Shown: piece after piece, positions 19,378 to 27,237 of the stretch | Layout of the letters: every line of letters starts with the position of its first letter | Position numbering within the stretch: the stretch's first letter is position 1 | Assembly (NCBI GenBank): GCA_029936935.1 | Contig: JAPYRQ010000013.1 | Location: 1 to 39,436 of the forward strand | DNA: 39,436 nucleotides | Reading direction: 5' to 3' | Source: Dehalococcoidia bacterium | Lineage (GTDB): Bacteria > Chloroflexota > Dehalococcoidia > Lucifugimonadales > UBA1127 | The notes under the pieces: model-generated | Seen by the model: only the letters and a program-made list of their open reading frames with translations | What the model was told of the DNA's origin: nothing | Databases searched by the model: none | Program-made: the position numbers and the translations under genes

Positions 19378-19863
19378 ATGCAGTGTACTTTCCATCCGGA
19401 CACAGAGACGCTACTACGTTGCAGCAAGTGCGAGAAACCCATTTGCGTTCGTTGCAGCATACAGACTCCCGTTGGGGCTAGATGCCCGGAGTGCGCCAAC
19501 GTCCAAAAGATACCCACCTACAACCTCCCGACGACCCAGCTCACCAAAGCTATCGTGGTTGCTATTGTCGTCGCATTGGCCCTGGGGGTGTTCTTTGGGC
19601 TCTTTCAATACCTTGTTCCCTTCCGTATCGTCTGGATCTACGGCCCCGCCACGTTTATTGGATCCGGGTGGGCGGTGGGTGAGACGATCAGCAGGGTGAC
19701 CAATCGGAAACGCGTACCCGCCCTGCAAGGACTGGCGATAGGTGCGTATGCGCTGTCCTTCATCGTGTACATCTTCGTCTCCCCTGAGTTCCCGTTCATT
19801 GGCTTCTACACGCTGGTTGGGCTTGCGGTTGGCGGCGCACTGGCGTTGAACCCCTTCCGATAG
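19378..19863 (+). CDS. Zinc-finger (B-box-like) membrane protein
   Basis: ATG 19378 lies 2 bases after the plsY stop, giving 161 residues. The cytosolic N-terminus is a cysteine/histidine zinc module with C3, H6, C15, C18, C23, C26, C36 and C39 (MQCTFHPDTETLLRCSKCEK, then PICVRC and RCPEC), like bacterial B-box-type zinc fingers. Three to four membrane segments follow (about 57-80, 84-100, 117-135, 139-158). Proteins of this layout are widespread and uncharacterised; coupling to plsY suggests a membrane-associated role. A hairpin repeat follows the stop directly. Confidence 0.7.
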   Translation: MQCTFHPDTETLLRCSKCEKPICVRCSIQTPVGARCPECANVQKIPTYNLPTTQLTKAIVVAIVVALALGVFFGLFQYLVPFRIVWIYGPATFIGSGWAVGETISRVTNRKRVPALQGLAIGAYALSFIVYIFVSPEFPFIGFYTLVGLAVGGALALNPFR

Positions 19864-19894
19864 GCCAGGGCAAACCCTGGACCCGGATGACCTG
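19864..19894 (+). repeat. Stop-codon hairpin element, copy e
   Basis: Directly after the TAG: GCCAGGG-CAAA-CCCTGG, then ACCCGGATGACCTGG. It shares the hairpin and the ACCC-n-n-ATG spacing of copies a and b, and is co-oriented with the gene. Confidence 0.65.
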
Positions 19895-20006
19895 GCCCTT
19901 GAGAGCGCGTTCCGGCGCCTGGCAGGTTTCCTATTGAGCCGTTACTGTGGTAATCTTGAGCGTCCTATTCAACTTGTATGTGAAAATTTGCGTTCGAGGT
20001 GCTCCG

Positions 20007-20603
20007 GTGCGTTTTCAAGTGGTGTTCCTAGCTGATGTCCCCCCGAAATATATGGCAGGTGAGATTCGTACCGTATCTGGCGGTTTTGCACGTAACTACC
20101 TGATTCCCCAGGGTCTTGCCGCGCCGGCGACTTCCGAGCAGATGAAACGTATTGAGAAGATCAAGAAGATTGCGGAAGCGAAGCGATCAAAGGACGCTTC
20201 TGACTTGAAGGGTGTCTCTGACAAGTTGGAAGGCTTGAGCATTACGTTGAAGGGCCGCGCCGGAGAGGGTGGCCACCTGTACGGCTCCATCACCAACATG
20301 GCCATTGCCGAGGCACTTACTGAGGCGGTTGGTCAGGACATCGACCGACGCACCATCACCCTGACTGAGCCGATTCGAGACCTGGGAACCTTTGAGGTTC
20401 CGGTTCGATTGCACATGGACTTGATTCCCACAGTCACTGTGGTTGTCGAGGACGCAGCTGGACGATACTTCGCCGTTGCTCCTGGGGATGAAGACGCTGA
20501 AGATGATGAGGATAACGACGAGGCCATAGACGGCGAAGAAGCTGAGGCCGACGACGATGCGGATGATGAAGAGGAAGAAGACGAGGACGAGGAAAAGGCC
20601 TAA
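20007..20603 (+). CDS. rplI: Ribosomal protein bL9 with acidic C-terminal extension
   Basis: The start is GTG 20007 with GAGGT 6 bases upstream; the protein then begins VRFQVVFLADVPPKYMAGEI, in register with known L9 proteins. The N-terminal rRNA-binding domain contains GGFARNYLIPQGLA (25-38), followed by the connecting helix (about 42-75) and the C-terminal domain to about 155. The usual bacterial length is near 150; this one has 198 residues, because from 160 to the end it is almost purely Asp/Glu (28 of the 38 residues before or including the end segment are acidic). L9 binds 23S rRNA domain V at the base of L1. The acidic tail resembles the one on GyrA in this window. Confidence 0.92.
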   Translation: MRFQVVFLADVPPKYMAGEIRTVSGGFARNYLIPQGLAAPATSEQMKRIEKIKKIAEAKRSKDASDLKGVSDKLEGLSITLKGRAGEGGHLYGSITNMAIAEALTEAVGQDIDRRTITLTEPIRDLGTFEVPVRLHMDLIPTVTVVVEDAAGRYFAVAPGDEDAEDDEDNDEAIDGEEAEADDDADDEEEEDEDEEKA

Positions 20604-20636
20604 CTCCCCTTCGTTGCTTAAAACGATATAGTAGAT

Positions 20637-20663
20637 AAAACCCTCCACATCTGGAGGGTTTTT
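20637..20663 (+). terminator. Intrinsic terminator of rplI
   Basis: An 11-bp stem AAAACCCTCCA/TGGAGGGTTTT with a CATC loop, running into T5. Confidence 0.92.
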
Positions 20664-20809
20664 CTTTGCTCTTTTTAAGTGATTGTCAACATCAATACCC
20701 GTCAATATTCCTCTTACAAATCACCCGGGCGATTCCTATCATGTGAGGCGCACACTTATCGCGAGAGAGCGCTAGTATATTTGTGCTATTCAACGTAAAA
20801 TGGGAACAA

Positions 20810-22183
20810 ATGTACGCAGAACGAGTCCTCCCCCATGATATAGAAGCAGAAGAAGCGGTCATTGGCGCTCTGTTGATTGACGGAGAGGCCATCCATGAGA
20901 TTGCTGCACTGCTGCACCCTGACGACTTCTATCGAGAGCGCAACCGTTGGTGCTATGAGGCAGCCCTTGCCCTGGCCCAGCGTCCGGAAGCCGTTGATAT
21001 GGCAACCATGGGCCATGAGATGGCTCGTCTCAGTCGACTGGAAGAGGCTGGCGGGTATGAGTACCTAAGCCAGCTATCGTCATCTGTGCCCACATCCGTC
21101 AACGTGGAGTACTACGCACAGATCGTGCAACGTACGTCAGTGATGCGGCAGCTCATTAATGCGGCTTCTGGCATAGCCAACCTTGGCTTTGAGAACGGCG
21201 CTGACGTGGATGGGACCCTTTCCCGGGCAGAAGATCTGCTCTTCCATCTACGGTCAAGCGGCGGCTCCCGGGACTTCGTCCATATCCGAGAGGTGTTGGA
21301 TACCTACCTGGAAGACGCTGCAGCGGCCACGCAGGGGGGAATGGATCAAAGCAATGCACCCATCCCATCCGGTTTCCCGGACCTTGACCAGCTACTCGGG
21401 CGGATGCAACGGTCTGACTTGATTATCCTTGCTGCACGACCTGGCTTGGGTAAGACCGCTTTAGCCTTGAGCATCGCCAGGAACGCGGCTCGAGAAGGAG
21501 CAACCTCGGCTATCTTCAGCCTTGAGATGAGCAGGGATCAGCTGGGAAACCGTCTGCTGGCAGCTGAGGCGGACGTTGACAGCTTCCGTCTGCGGCAGCA
21601 TCTGTACTCAGAGACCCAGGAACGGCGCATTGTGGACGCTACCGGTGTGTTGTCAGACCTTCCCATCTATATCGATGACACGCCCATGCTCACGGTAATG
21701 AATCTTCGGAGCAAGGCACGACGACTCCACCTGGATCGAGGGGTAGACCTCATCATCGTGGATTACTTGCAGTTGATGCAGGGTGCCGATTCTAGGGCCA
21801 ACGCCAACCGGGTTCAAGAAGTCAGCGAAATCTCACGTTCACTCAAGGCCCTAGCCAGGGATTTGAACGTGCCGGTAATTGCCCTTTCACAGCTTAGCCG
21901 GGCCATTGAAAGCCGGACATCGCATCGTCCGCAGCTATCAGACCTTCGTGAGAGTGGCAGCATTGAGCAGGACGCTGATGTGGTCATGTTCATCTATCGT
22001 GAGGATCAGAACTACACAGAAGATCAATGGAATGCTCAATTCCCCACGCAGCCCTATCCTAAGAACATGGCAGAGTTGATTATTTCCAAGCATCGCCACG
22101 GTGCCCAGGGTTCTATCCACCTTCATTTTGAGGATCGATTAGCCAAGTTTGAAGCACTACCTAACAACTCGGGAGTGACGTAG
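20810..22183 (+). CDS. dnaB: Replicative DNA helicase
   Basis: The start is set at ATG 20810 (MYAERVLPHDIEAEEAVIGA), where family alignment begins; an in-frame GTG at 20783 has no ribosome site and would sit near a likely -10 (TATATT, 20776). The 457-residue protein has the N-terminal helical domain, a linker (about 145-175) and a RecA-like ATPase with Walker A ARPGLGKTALA (about 211), Walker B LIIVDYLQLM, and the C-terminal DLRESGSIEQDADVVMFIYR motif. The stop is followed at once by the GTG of the DnaD-like gene, so the primosome genes are translationally coupled. Confidence 0.94.
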   Translation: MYAERVLPHDIEAEEAVIGALLIDGEAIHEIAALLHPDDFYRERNRWCYEAALALAQRPEAVDMATMGHEMARLSRLEEAGGYEYLSQLSSSVPTSVNVEYYAQIVQRTSVMRQLINAASGIANLGFENGADVDGTLSRAEDLLFHLRSSGGSRDFVHIREVLDTYLEDAAAATQGGMDQSNAPIPSGFPDLDQLLGRMQRSDLIILAARPGLGKTALALSIARNAAREGATSAIFSLEMSRDQLGNRLLAAEADVDSFRLRQHLYSETQERRIVDATGVLSDLPIYIDDTPMLTVMNLRSKARRLHLDRGVDLIIVDYLQLMQGADSRANANRVQEVSEISRSLKALARDLNVPVIALSQLSRAIESRTSHRPQLSDLRESGSIEQDADVVMFIYREDQNYTEDQWNAQFPTQPYPKNMAELIISKHRHGAQGSIHLHFEDRLAKFEALPNNSGVT

Positions 22184-22855
22184 GTGGCATCAAGACCGGC
22201 ATATGTTCAGGCTAGTGAGATTGTGCCAGTACCATCGGCCCTGTTCGGTCCCTTGTTGGAACGGATGGGCGATGTTCAGGAAATTCGCTGTGCACTGAGG
22301 GTCATTTTCTTGTTACACAGGAAACAGGGAACGTTGAAATACGTTTCTGCTGCTGAGTTAGCGACAGACCCTGTGCTCCAATACGGAGATGGTGTTGAGG
22401 CTCTGGGGAGCGTATTGAACGGGTTTGTGGAGTATGGCCTGCTGCTCAAGGTTGCTACTGATGGTGAGAACGGTGACTCCTACTGCTTGGACACGCCGGC
22501 GAATCGACGAGCATTGGATCGAGCAGGCAAAGGGGAGGTGAACATCCCCAAGAGGCCCGTGGCCAAGCCTCAAGAAGAGGCCGCCGCTCGCCCTGACATC
22601 TTTGTGCTGTATGAGGACAACATTGGGGCTATCTACCCCATGGCAGCAGAGCGTTTGAAGGACATGGAGACAGAATACCCGGAGGATTGGATAGCAGAGG
22701 CCTTCCGGGAAGCGGTACTACAAAACAGTCGTAATTTGAAGTACATCGAAGCAATACTGCGACGATGGAGGGATGATGGCCGAGGAGCCAGAGAGCCTGG
22801 GGGACGTACTGGCACGGTTTCAGCCAGTGAAGTCTTTCGCCGGGCCGGACGATAA
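22184..22855 (+). CDS. DnaD-like replication initiation protein
   Basis: GTG 22184 follows the dnaB stop with no gap. The 223-residue protein has an N-terminal winged-helix-like region (about 15-110) and a C-terminal DnaD/DnaB2-type domain (about 140-200). The latter is marked by FVLYEDNIGAIYPMAAERLK and the end motif NLKYIEAILRRWRDDG; the Y-E-x-N-I-G opening and the K-Y-I-x-x-I-L-x-x-W closing are the family signature. In Bacillus such proteins help load the helicase at origins. The gene lies between dnaB and the loader ATPase, in keeping with a primosome role. The last 83 bases overlap the next gene in another frame. Confidence 0.85.
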   Translation: MASRPAYVQASEIVPVPSALFGPLLERMGDVQEIRCALRVIFLLHRKQGTLKYVSAAELATDPVLQYGDGVEALGSVLNGFVEYGLLLKVATDGENGDSYCLDTPANRRALDRAGKGEVNIPKRPVAKPQEEAAARPDIFVLYEDNIGAIYPMAAERLKDMETEYPEDWIAEAFREAVLQNSRNLKYIEAILRRWRDDGRGAREPGGRTGTVSASEVFRRAGR

Positions 22856-24167
22856 CTACCAAGAGGAAGAGCCTGTCAATCTCTGCCCCCTATGTAAGGG
22901 GACAAGGTGGGTACGGGTTGATGTTCCTTTTGGCCACCATCGATGGGGGGCTATAGAGCCGTGCGAGTGCTGGCAACAAGAAGGACAGGATGAACGTCGC
23001 ACCAGGCTGCTTCGCTATAGCAACCTGGGCGTACTGGCTCGATTCACGTTTGAGACGCTGGACCCCGCTGGGTTAAGCGCAGAGGTTGAAGACCAACGAC
23101 GGTTCAGGGAAGCCGCGAGCGCTGCAATGGCTTTCGCAGAGAACCCGGTCGGTTGGCTTGTGCTCGCTGGACCTAGCGGATGCGGCAAGACGCATCTGGC
23201 GGCAGCAATTGCACACTACGCCGTAGAGCTGGGGAATCCTGCCCTCTTTATGGTGGTTCCGGACCTGCTTGATCACCTTCGCGCTACGTACGCACCCAAC
23301 AGCGACGCCGATTACGACCTCCTGTTCGATCAGGTCTCAAACACGCCGGTGCTTGTGCTGGACGGACTTGGGTCACAGGCCTCCACGCCCTGGGCACAGG
23401 AGAAGCTCTTTCAAGTACTGAACCATCGATACAACATGGAACTCCCAACGGTGGTGACACTGGCTGCTCCCCTGGAGACCCTGGAGGAGCGGTTCCAGAC
23501 CCGGTTGGCGGGTGCTGGCATCAGTCAGGTGTACACGTTGGCAGCTACCAGGCAGGCTGGCGGAAGATTGTTAGGGTCACTGCCGACAGCGATGCAGGGT
23601 GTGACGTTCGATAGCTTCAACGCTGTCGGCAACGGCGCCGATTCAAGGCAGCGAGGCACGTTGGACGCAGCGCTACAGGCGGCTAAAAGCTTCGCAGGCA
23701 ACCCTGAAGGTCAGTGGTTGGTGTTGGGCGGCCCTACGGGCGTAGGCAAGACCCACCTAGCAGCGGCCATTGGCAACGATAGACTTCGCCAGGGTGAATC
23801 TGCGTTCTTCGCCTTTGTGCCTGAACTCCTGGATCACCTTCGCAACACCTTCGCACCCACAAGTCAAACCACATACGACGAGCTTTTTGAGCGCGTGAAG
23901 AGCACGGACTTGCTCATATTGGACGACCTGGGGGCCCAGACCACTACCCCGTGGGCCGATGAGAAGCTGTACCAGTTGATGGTGCATCGACACAACGCCC
24001 GGCTCCCAACCGTCATTACCATGGACAGGGATACCCAACTCAGGCCTGCTATCGCCTCTCGCTTAAAGGACATGCGGTTCATCCTGGCGTTGGAGATTGA
24101 AGCGCCGGACTATCGCGACTCGGCACCGGCGCAAGCTCGCCCTCCACGACGTGGCAGGGGCGGGTAG
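22773..24167 (+). CDS. Helicase loader with two tandem DnaC/DnaI-like AAA+ modules
   Basis: A 464-residue protein, roughly twice the length of an ordinary loader ATPase domain. An N-terminal zinc ribbon (C38, C41, C64, C66) is followed by ATPase module 1 (about 91-260) and module 2 (about 277-447). The modules are clear duplicates: Walker A GPSGCGKT (133-140) and GPTGVGKT (320-327), each followed by HLAAAI, then VPDLLDHLRATYAP versus VPELLDHLRNTFAP and ELPTVVT versus RLPTVIT. Walker B is VLVLDGLG (D197-G198) in module 1 and LLILDDLG (D384-D385) in module 2, so module 1 lacks the second acidic residue. Arginines R244 and R430 sit at the usual arginine-finger region. Context (dnaB, DnaD-like) makes DnaB loading the likely role. 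The start overlaps the upstream gene by 83 bases; ATG 22776 is equally possible. Confidence 0.88.
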   Translation: MMAEEPESLGDVLARFQPVKSFAGPDDNYQEEEPVNLCPLCKGTRWVRVDVPFGHHRWGAIEPCECWQQEGQDERRTRLLRYSNLGVLARFTFETLDPAGLSAEVEDQRRFREAASAAMAFAENPVGWLVLAGPSGCGKTHLAAAIAHYAVELGNPALFMVVPDLLDHLRATYAPNSDADYDLLFDQVSNTPVLVLDGLGSQASTPWAQEKLFQVLNHRYNMELPTVVTLAAPLETLEERFQTRLAGAGISQVYTLAATRQAGGRLLGSLPTAMQGVTFDSFNAVGNGADSRQRGTLDAALQAAKSFAGNPEGQWLVLGGPTGVGKTHLAAAIGNDRLRQGESAFFAFVPELLDHLRNTFAPTSQTTYDELFERVKSTDLLILDDLGAQTTTPWADEKLYQLMVHRHNARLPTVITMDRDTQLRPAIASRLKDMRFILALEIEAPDYRDSAPAQARPPRRGRGG

Positions 24168-24528
24168 ATGGCGTTGGAAGAAGAAATCCAAGGGTTTGAG
24201 GAGCAACTCCTTCAACCGGAGACGCGTGCTTCTTCTGAGAGCCTTTCGTGGATGCTTGCAGATGACTTTGTGGGGATTGGGAGTACTGGGCAAACTTTCG
24301 ACAAGCAAAATGTTGTAGACCGGCTACCTTCAGAAACGCCAAATCAATGGACGATAGACCAGTTTCAAATACGACAGTTGTGTTCAAATTTAGTTTTGGC
24401 TACGTACCTCGTTGTAAGACACTCTCAACCTGGAAGGGACGCCTTCGCTGCGCAGCTCAATATGGACGTTTAAAGATGAAAGATGGCAGATGACCTTTCA
24501 CCAGGGAACCCGGATGATAGCGGAATAA
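24168..24528 (+). pseudogene. DUF4440/NTF2-like small protein, interrupted by a +1 frameshift
   Basis: ATG 24168 follows the loader stop without a gap. The first frame gives an NTF2-like protein (SLSWMLADDFVGIGSTGQTF, then an LVLATYLVV strand) but ends early at 24473. The expected family ending is present in the +1 frame from about 24439: LRSSIWTFKDERWQMTFHQG, ending at a TAA (24526-24528). The frames join at AAGGGAC (24434-24440), consistent with one extra G. The intact protein would be about 119 residues. Such domains bind small molecules or act as SnoaL-like enzymes; the function here is unknown. It may be a real pseudogene or a sequencing error. Confidence 0.75.
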
Positions 24529-24539
24529 TAGGGTATTTC

Positions 24540-24890
24540 TCATTGCACCTCGTCAGGCTCAGGGCCTTCGTTGAACTGCACCGCCTCAATATGCGATTGG
24601 CCTAGAAGAAAAGCCTTTACAACACGGTGCATCCCGTCCATTACGTGTCCGTCAGCAGACAAGATTATGGGGTCAGCAAGGTCCACGCTCTGGATTCGGA
24701 ACAAATGGTTAACGACCTCTCGGCAAGTCGGTTGATATTGATCATCAAACCAATAGACAGTATCGAACTCATATATGCTGTCTAGAGGAACTTCCTTAGC
24801 TGAGAACCCGGTGGATAATGCCCGTAACCTATCTACCGACCAGCTTTGCTGGATGCCGTCTATAGTCCTATTGTGAAATTCACCTTCCAC
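24540..24890 (-). CDS. ParB/sulfiredoxin-fold small protein
   Basis: The start is taken at GTG (complement of 24888-24890), with GGGGAGG 6 bases upstream; a TTG two codons earlier lies too close to that site. The 116-residue product has the segment ADPIILSADGHVMDGMHRVV, the P-I-x-L...D-G-x-H-R core of the ParB N-terminal/sulfiredoxin fold that binds nucleotide near the G-x-H-R turn. No helix-turn-helix domain follows, so it is not a partition protein. Some relatives are nucleases or kinases, others are unknown. It is convergent with the frameshifted NTF2-like gene and divergent from the glycosyltransferase. Confidence 0.6.
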   Translation of the reverse strand: MEGEFHNRTIDGIQQSWSVDRLRALSTGFSAKEVPLDSIYEFDTVYWFDDQYQPTCREVVNHLFRIQSVDLADPIILSADGHVMDGMHRVVKAFLLGQSHIEAVQFNEGPEPDEVQ

Positions 24891-24999
24891 ACCCAACCTC
24901 CCCGATTCTCTTTAGTGGTACATAAGCAGAACTACCTTCACGGTCATGATGTTCCAAACTCGGCCTATTGTGCCGGGACTATGTGGCAGATGACGTTTC

Positions 25000-25008
25000 T
25001 GCTACAAT
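25000..25008 (+). promoter_or_regulatory. Extended -10 promoter element upstream of the GT4 gene
   Basis: TGCTACAAT, 54 bases before the ATG, has the same TG-n-TAnnAT form as the gyrB elements. No matching -35 is apparent. The gap 24891-25061 otherwise shows nothing. Confidence 0.4.
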
Positions 25009-25061
25009 GCCATCGGTTTAGGTCGTAGGTAGAAGACCTTGATTCTCACGTCAGGGTGCCA

Positions 25062-26207
25062 ATGAAAATAGCACTGGTTTCCCCCTATGATTTCGCCTAC
25101 CCCGGCGGTGTCACAGCCCACATAGATCAGCTGGCACAGGAGTTCAACCGCAAGGGGCATGAGGCGTGGATTATTGCGCCGTCTTCCAAACCGGGAAACA
25201 CCTTTGAATTCGATCGATTCGTACGTCTTGGTGTCCCGGTGCCTGTCCCCGCAGGGGGCTCCGTGGCGCGACTCTCACTCTCACCGTGGTTGCTGAAAAG
25301 CGTCCGTGGTTTGTTGGAGCGTGAGCAGTTTGATGTCATCCACCTGCATGAACCACTAACCCCGCTCCTCCCCTGGCTTGTATTGCACTGCTCTAACTCG
25401 ATAAATATTGGGACCTTCCACGCTTATAGTGAGCGGAGCAAGATATACCCGTTCGCAAGGAAGCCGCTACGCCACTGGTTCAATCGACTCCACGGTCGCA
25501 TCGCGGTGTCGCCGATGGCACAGGGCTTCATCCAAAAGCACTTCCAAGGCGATTTCCAACTCATCCCCAACGGCATCAATCTGGACGGTTTCAGTTCAAA
25601 AGTGGAGCCCATCGCCAAATATAAGGATGGAAAGATCAACATCCTCTTTGTAGGCCGGATGGAGAAGCGAAAAGGGCTGAAATACCTACTGATGGCCTAC
25701 AGTCGATTGAAGTGGCAGTTCCCCAATATCCGGCTGATCGTAGTCGGCCCCGGAACGCCGGATAAGGACAGCTATCGGGTGTTGGGTGAGCATAGCCTGC
25801 AAGACGTGGAGTTCGTGGGCAGCGTCTCGCAGGAGGACCTGGCACGCTACTACAAGACCGCAGATATCTTCTGCTCTCCGGCCACAGGCAAAGAGAGCTT
25901 TGGCATTGTGCTGCTGGAAGCCATGGCGTCTGGCACGCCCATCGTGGCGTCGCGATTGGATGGTTACGCAACAGTCATGGAAGACGGCATGCACGGACTG
26001 ATGGTGCCACCCAAGGACGACCAGGCGTTGGCGGCATCGCTCCGACACATGATCCAGGACCCGCAGATGCGTGCCGCGATGGGTGCGTTCGGCGAGCGGC
26101 GCGCCTACGAGTTCCGGTGGGAGCATGTGGCGAAACAGGTGATGGACTACTACGAGACAGTGCGAGACGAAGTGAATCAATCCGCGCTGGCCCCATCGGC
26201 GGCATAA
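25062..26207 (+). CDS. GT4-family glycosyltransferase (PimA-like)
   Basis: The start is ATG 25062 with AGGG just upstream; the protein begins MKIALVSPYDFAYPGGVTAH, where the PGG turn binds the nucleotide-sugar phosphate. It is a 381-residue GT-B enzyme. The acceptor domain includes HLHEPLTPLLPWL and FHAYSERSKIYPF. The donor domain has ILFVGRMEKRKGLKYLL and the E-x7-E motif KESFGIVLLEAMASG (about 278 and 286). Overall it is closest in pattern to phosphatidylinositol mannosyltransferase PimA. The next gene, 2 bases downstream, makes a CDP-alcohol-derived phospholipid, so glycosylation of a phospholipid head group is a reasonable inference. Confidence 0.85.
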   Translation: MKIALVSPYDFAYPGGVTAHIDQLAQEFNRKGHEAWIIAPSSKPGNTFEFDRFVRLGVPVPVPAGGSVARLSLSPWLLKSVRGLLEREQFDVIHLHEPLTPLLPWLVLHCSNSINIGTFHAYSERSKIYPFARKPLRHWFNRLHGRIAVSPMAQGFIQKHFQGDFQLIPNGINLDGFSSKVEPIAKYKDGKINILFVGRMEKRKGLKYLLMAYSRLKWQFPNIRLIVVGPGTPDKDSYRVLGEHSLQDVEFVGSVSQEDLARYYKTADIFCSPATGKESFGIVLLEAMASGTPIVASRLDGYATVMEDGMHGLMVPPKDDQALAASLRHMIQDPQMRAAMGAFGERRAYEFRWEHVAKQVMDYYETVRDEVNQSALAPSAA

Positions 26208-26209
26208 GC

Positions 26210-26815
26210 GTGGCGATTACACTAGACCGCACCAAAGTTCGTCAGGCTACCGCCCGATGGTTCGAGCAACCCATTGCCAGAACCCTCATGAAGCTCAAGA
26301 TAAGCCCCAACGCTGTCACCCTCTTCGGCCTGGTACTCGCATCCGTCGCTGCCTATCTCATTGCCACCGACGAATTGCTCTGGGGTGGAGTGGTGCTGGG
26401 AATCTCAGGGGCGCTGGACTCCATTGATGGCGATCTCGCTAGAATGGGTGGGACGTCGTCGCCGGCGGGAGCGCTCATGGATTCGGTTGTAGACCGGGTC
26501 AGTGAGGCCGTAGTGCTTCTTGGCGTGCTTATTCTCGCCCTGGACACCGACGACACAACGCTGGCCACCCTGGTGTACATCGCCTTTGCTGGATCCGTGT
26601 TGGTGAGCTATGTGGTTTCGCGGGCGCAGACCCTGGGCTCCCCCCGAGCGGTCGGCATCATGACCCGCCCTGAGCGCGTTATTGTGCTAACGGTCGGGCT
26701 GGTTGCCGGTTTCCTGACCATCGCTATTTGGATCATCGCCATCCTCGCCCCGCTGACAGTGCTCCATCGCTTCCTCTACGCCTGGAACGAGCTTCGCAAA
26801 GGGCCAAAGGCCTAA
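26210..26815 (+). CDS. CDP-alcohol phosphatidyltransferase (phosphatidylinositol-phosphate synthase-like)
   Basis: GTG 26210 lies 2 bases after the glycosyltransferase stop. The 201-residue membrane protein carries the full CDP-alcohol motif D-x2-D-G-x2-A-R-x8-G-x3-D-x3-D as LDSIDGDLARMGG, then PAGALMDSVVDR, starting at about D70. At least four hydrophobic helices follow or precede it. The family transfers a phosphatidyl group from CDP-diacylglycerol to an alcohol (glycerol phosphate, inositol phosphate, serine). Pairing with a PimA-like enzyme resembles the actinobacterial PI-synthase/PimA pair and favours an inositol phosphate acceptor, but the sequence alone does not prove that. Confidence 0.87.
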   Translation: MAITLDRTKVRQATARWFEQPIARTLMKLKISPNAVTLFGLVLASVAAYLIATDELLWGGVVLGISGALDSIDGDLARMGGTSSPAGALMDSVVDRVSEAVVLLGVLILALDTDDTTLATLVYIAFAGSVLVSYVVSRAQTLGSPRAVGIMTRPERVIVLTVGLVAGFLTIAIWIIAILAPLTVLHRFLYAWNELRKGPKA

Positions 26816-26816
26816 C

Positions 26817-27237
26817 GTGGCTACAGAGACCGCACGCTGCCTGGTCACGGGTGGTGCAGGGTTCATTGGGAGCCATCTTGTGGATACCCTGGTTCAAGCT
26901 GGGTTCCCTACCACAGTGCTCGACGACCTTTCATCCGGCACCCCTTCCTACGTCAATGAACTCGCGACCCTCGTCGAGGGTGATGTGCGTGACGCTGGCC
27001 TGGTGGATGACCTTGTGAAGAACGCCGAGTATGTGTTCCACCTTGCCGCGTACACATCCGCTCCGGGCAGCATGGAGCAACCGCAGATGTGCTTCGAGGT
27101 CAATACCCTGGGAACCCTCAACGTTCTTCAGAGTGCGCGCAGGCACAAGGTGCAAAAAAATCATTTTCCCAAGCTCCTCGGCCGTATATGGCGGCGGTAC
27201 CTGGGTTGCAAGGCGTGCGACGGACACCAGTAGGTAG
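26817..27237 (+). pseudogene. NAD-dependent epimerase/dehydratase, frameshifted and truncated
   Basis: GTG 26817 lies one base after the upstream stop. The frame encodes a normal SDR-epimerase N-terminus: TGGAGFIGSHLVDTLVQAG (NAD-binding G-x-x-G-x-x-G), LDDLSSG, EGDVRD and FHLAAYTSAPGSM. At a run of seven A (27154-27160) the frame breaks; the +1 frame continues correctly as QKIIFPSSSAVYGGG. It then reads 11 unrelated residues to a TAG at 27235. The Lys of the Y-x3-K catalytic pair and the whole substrate-binding half are missing, so the gene cannot be functional even if the frameshift is an error. The head of a different gene begins on the other strand at the break. Confidence 0.85.

Noticed and set aside
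19947-20006. Longer N-terminus for L9
   Set aside because: The extra 20 residues are not part of the L9 family and GTG 20007 has its own ribosome site.
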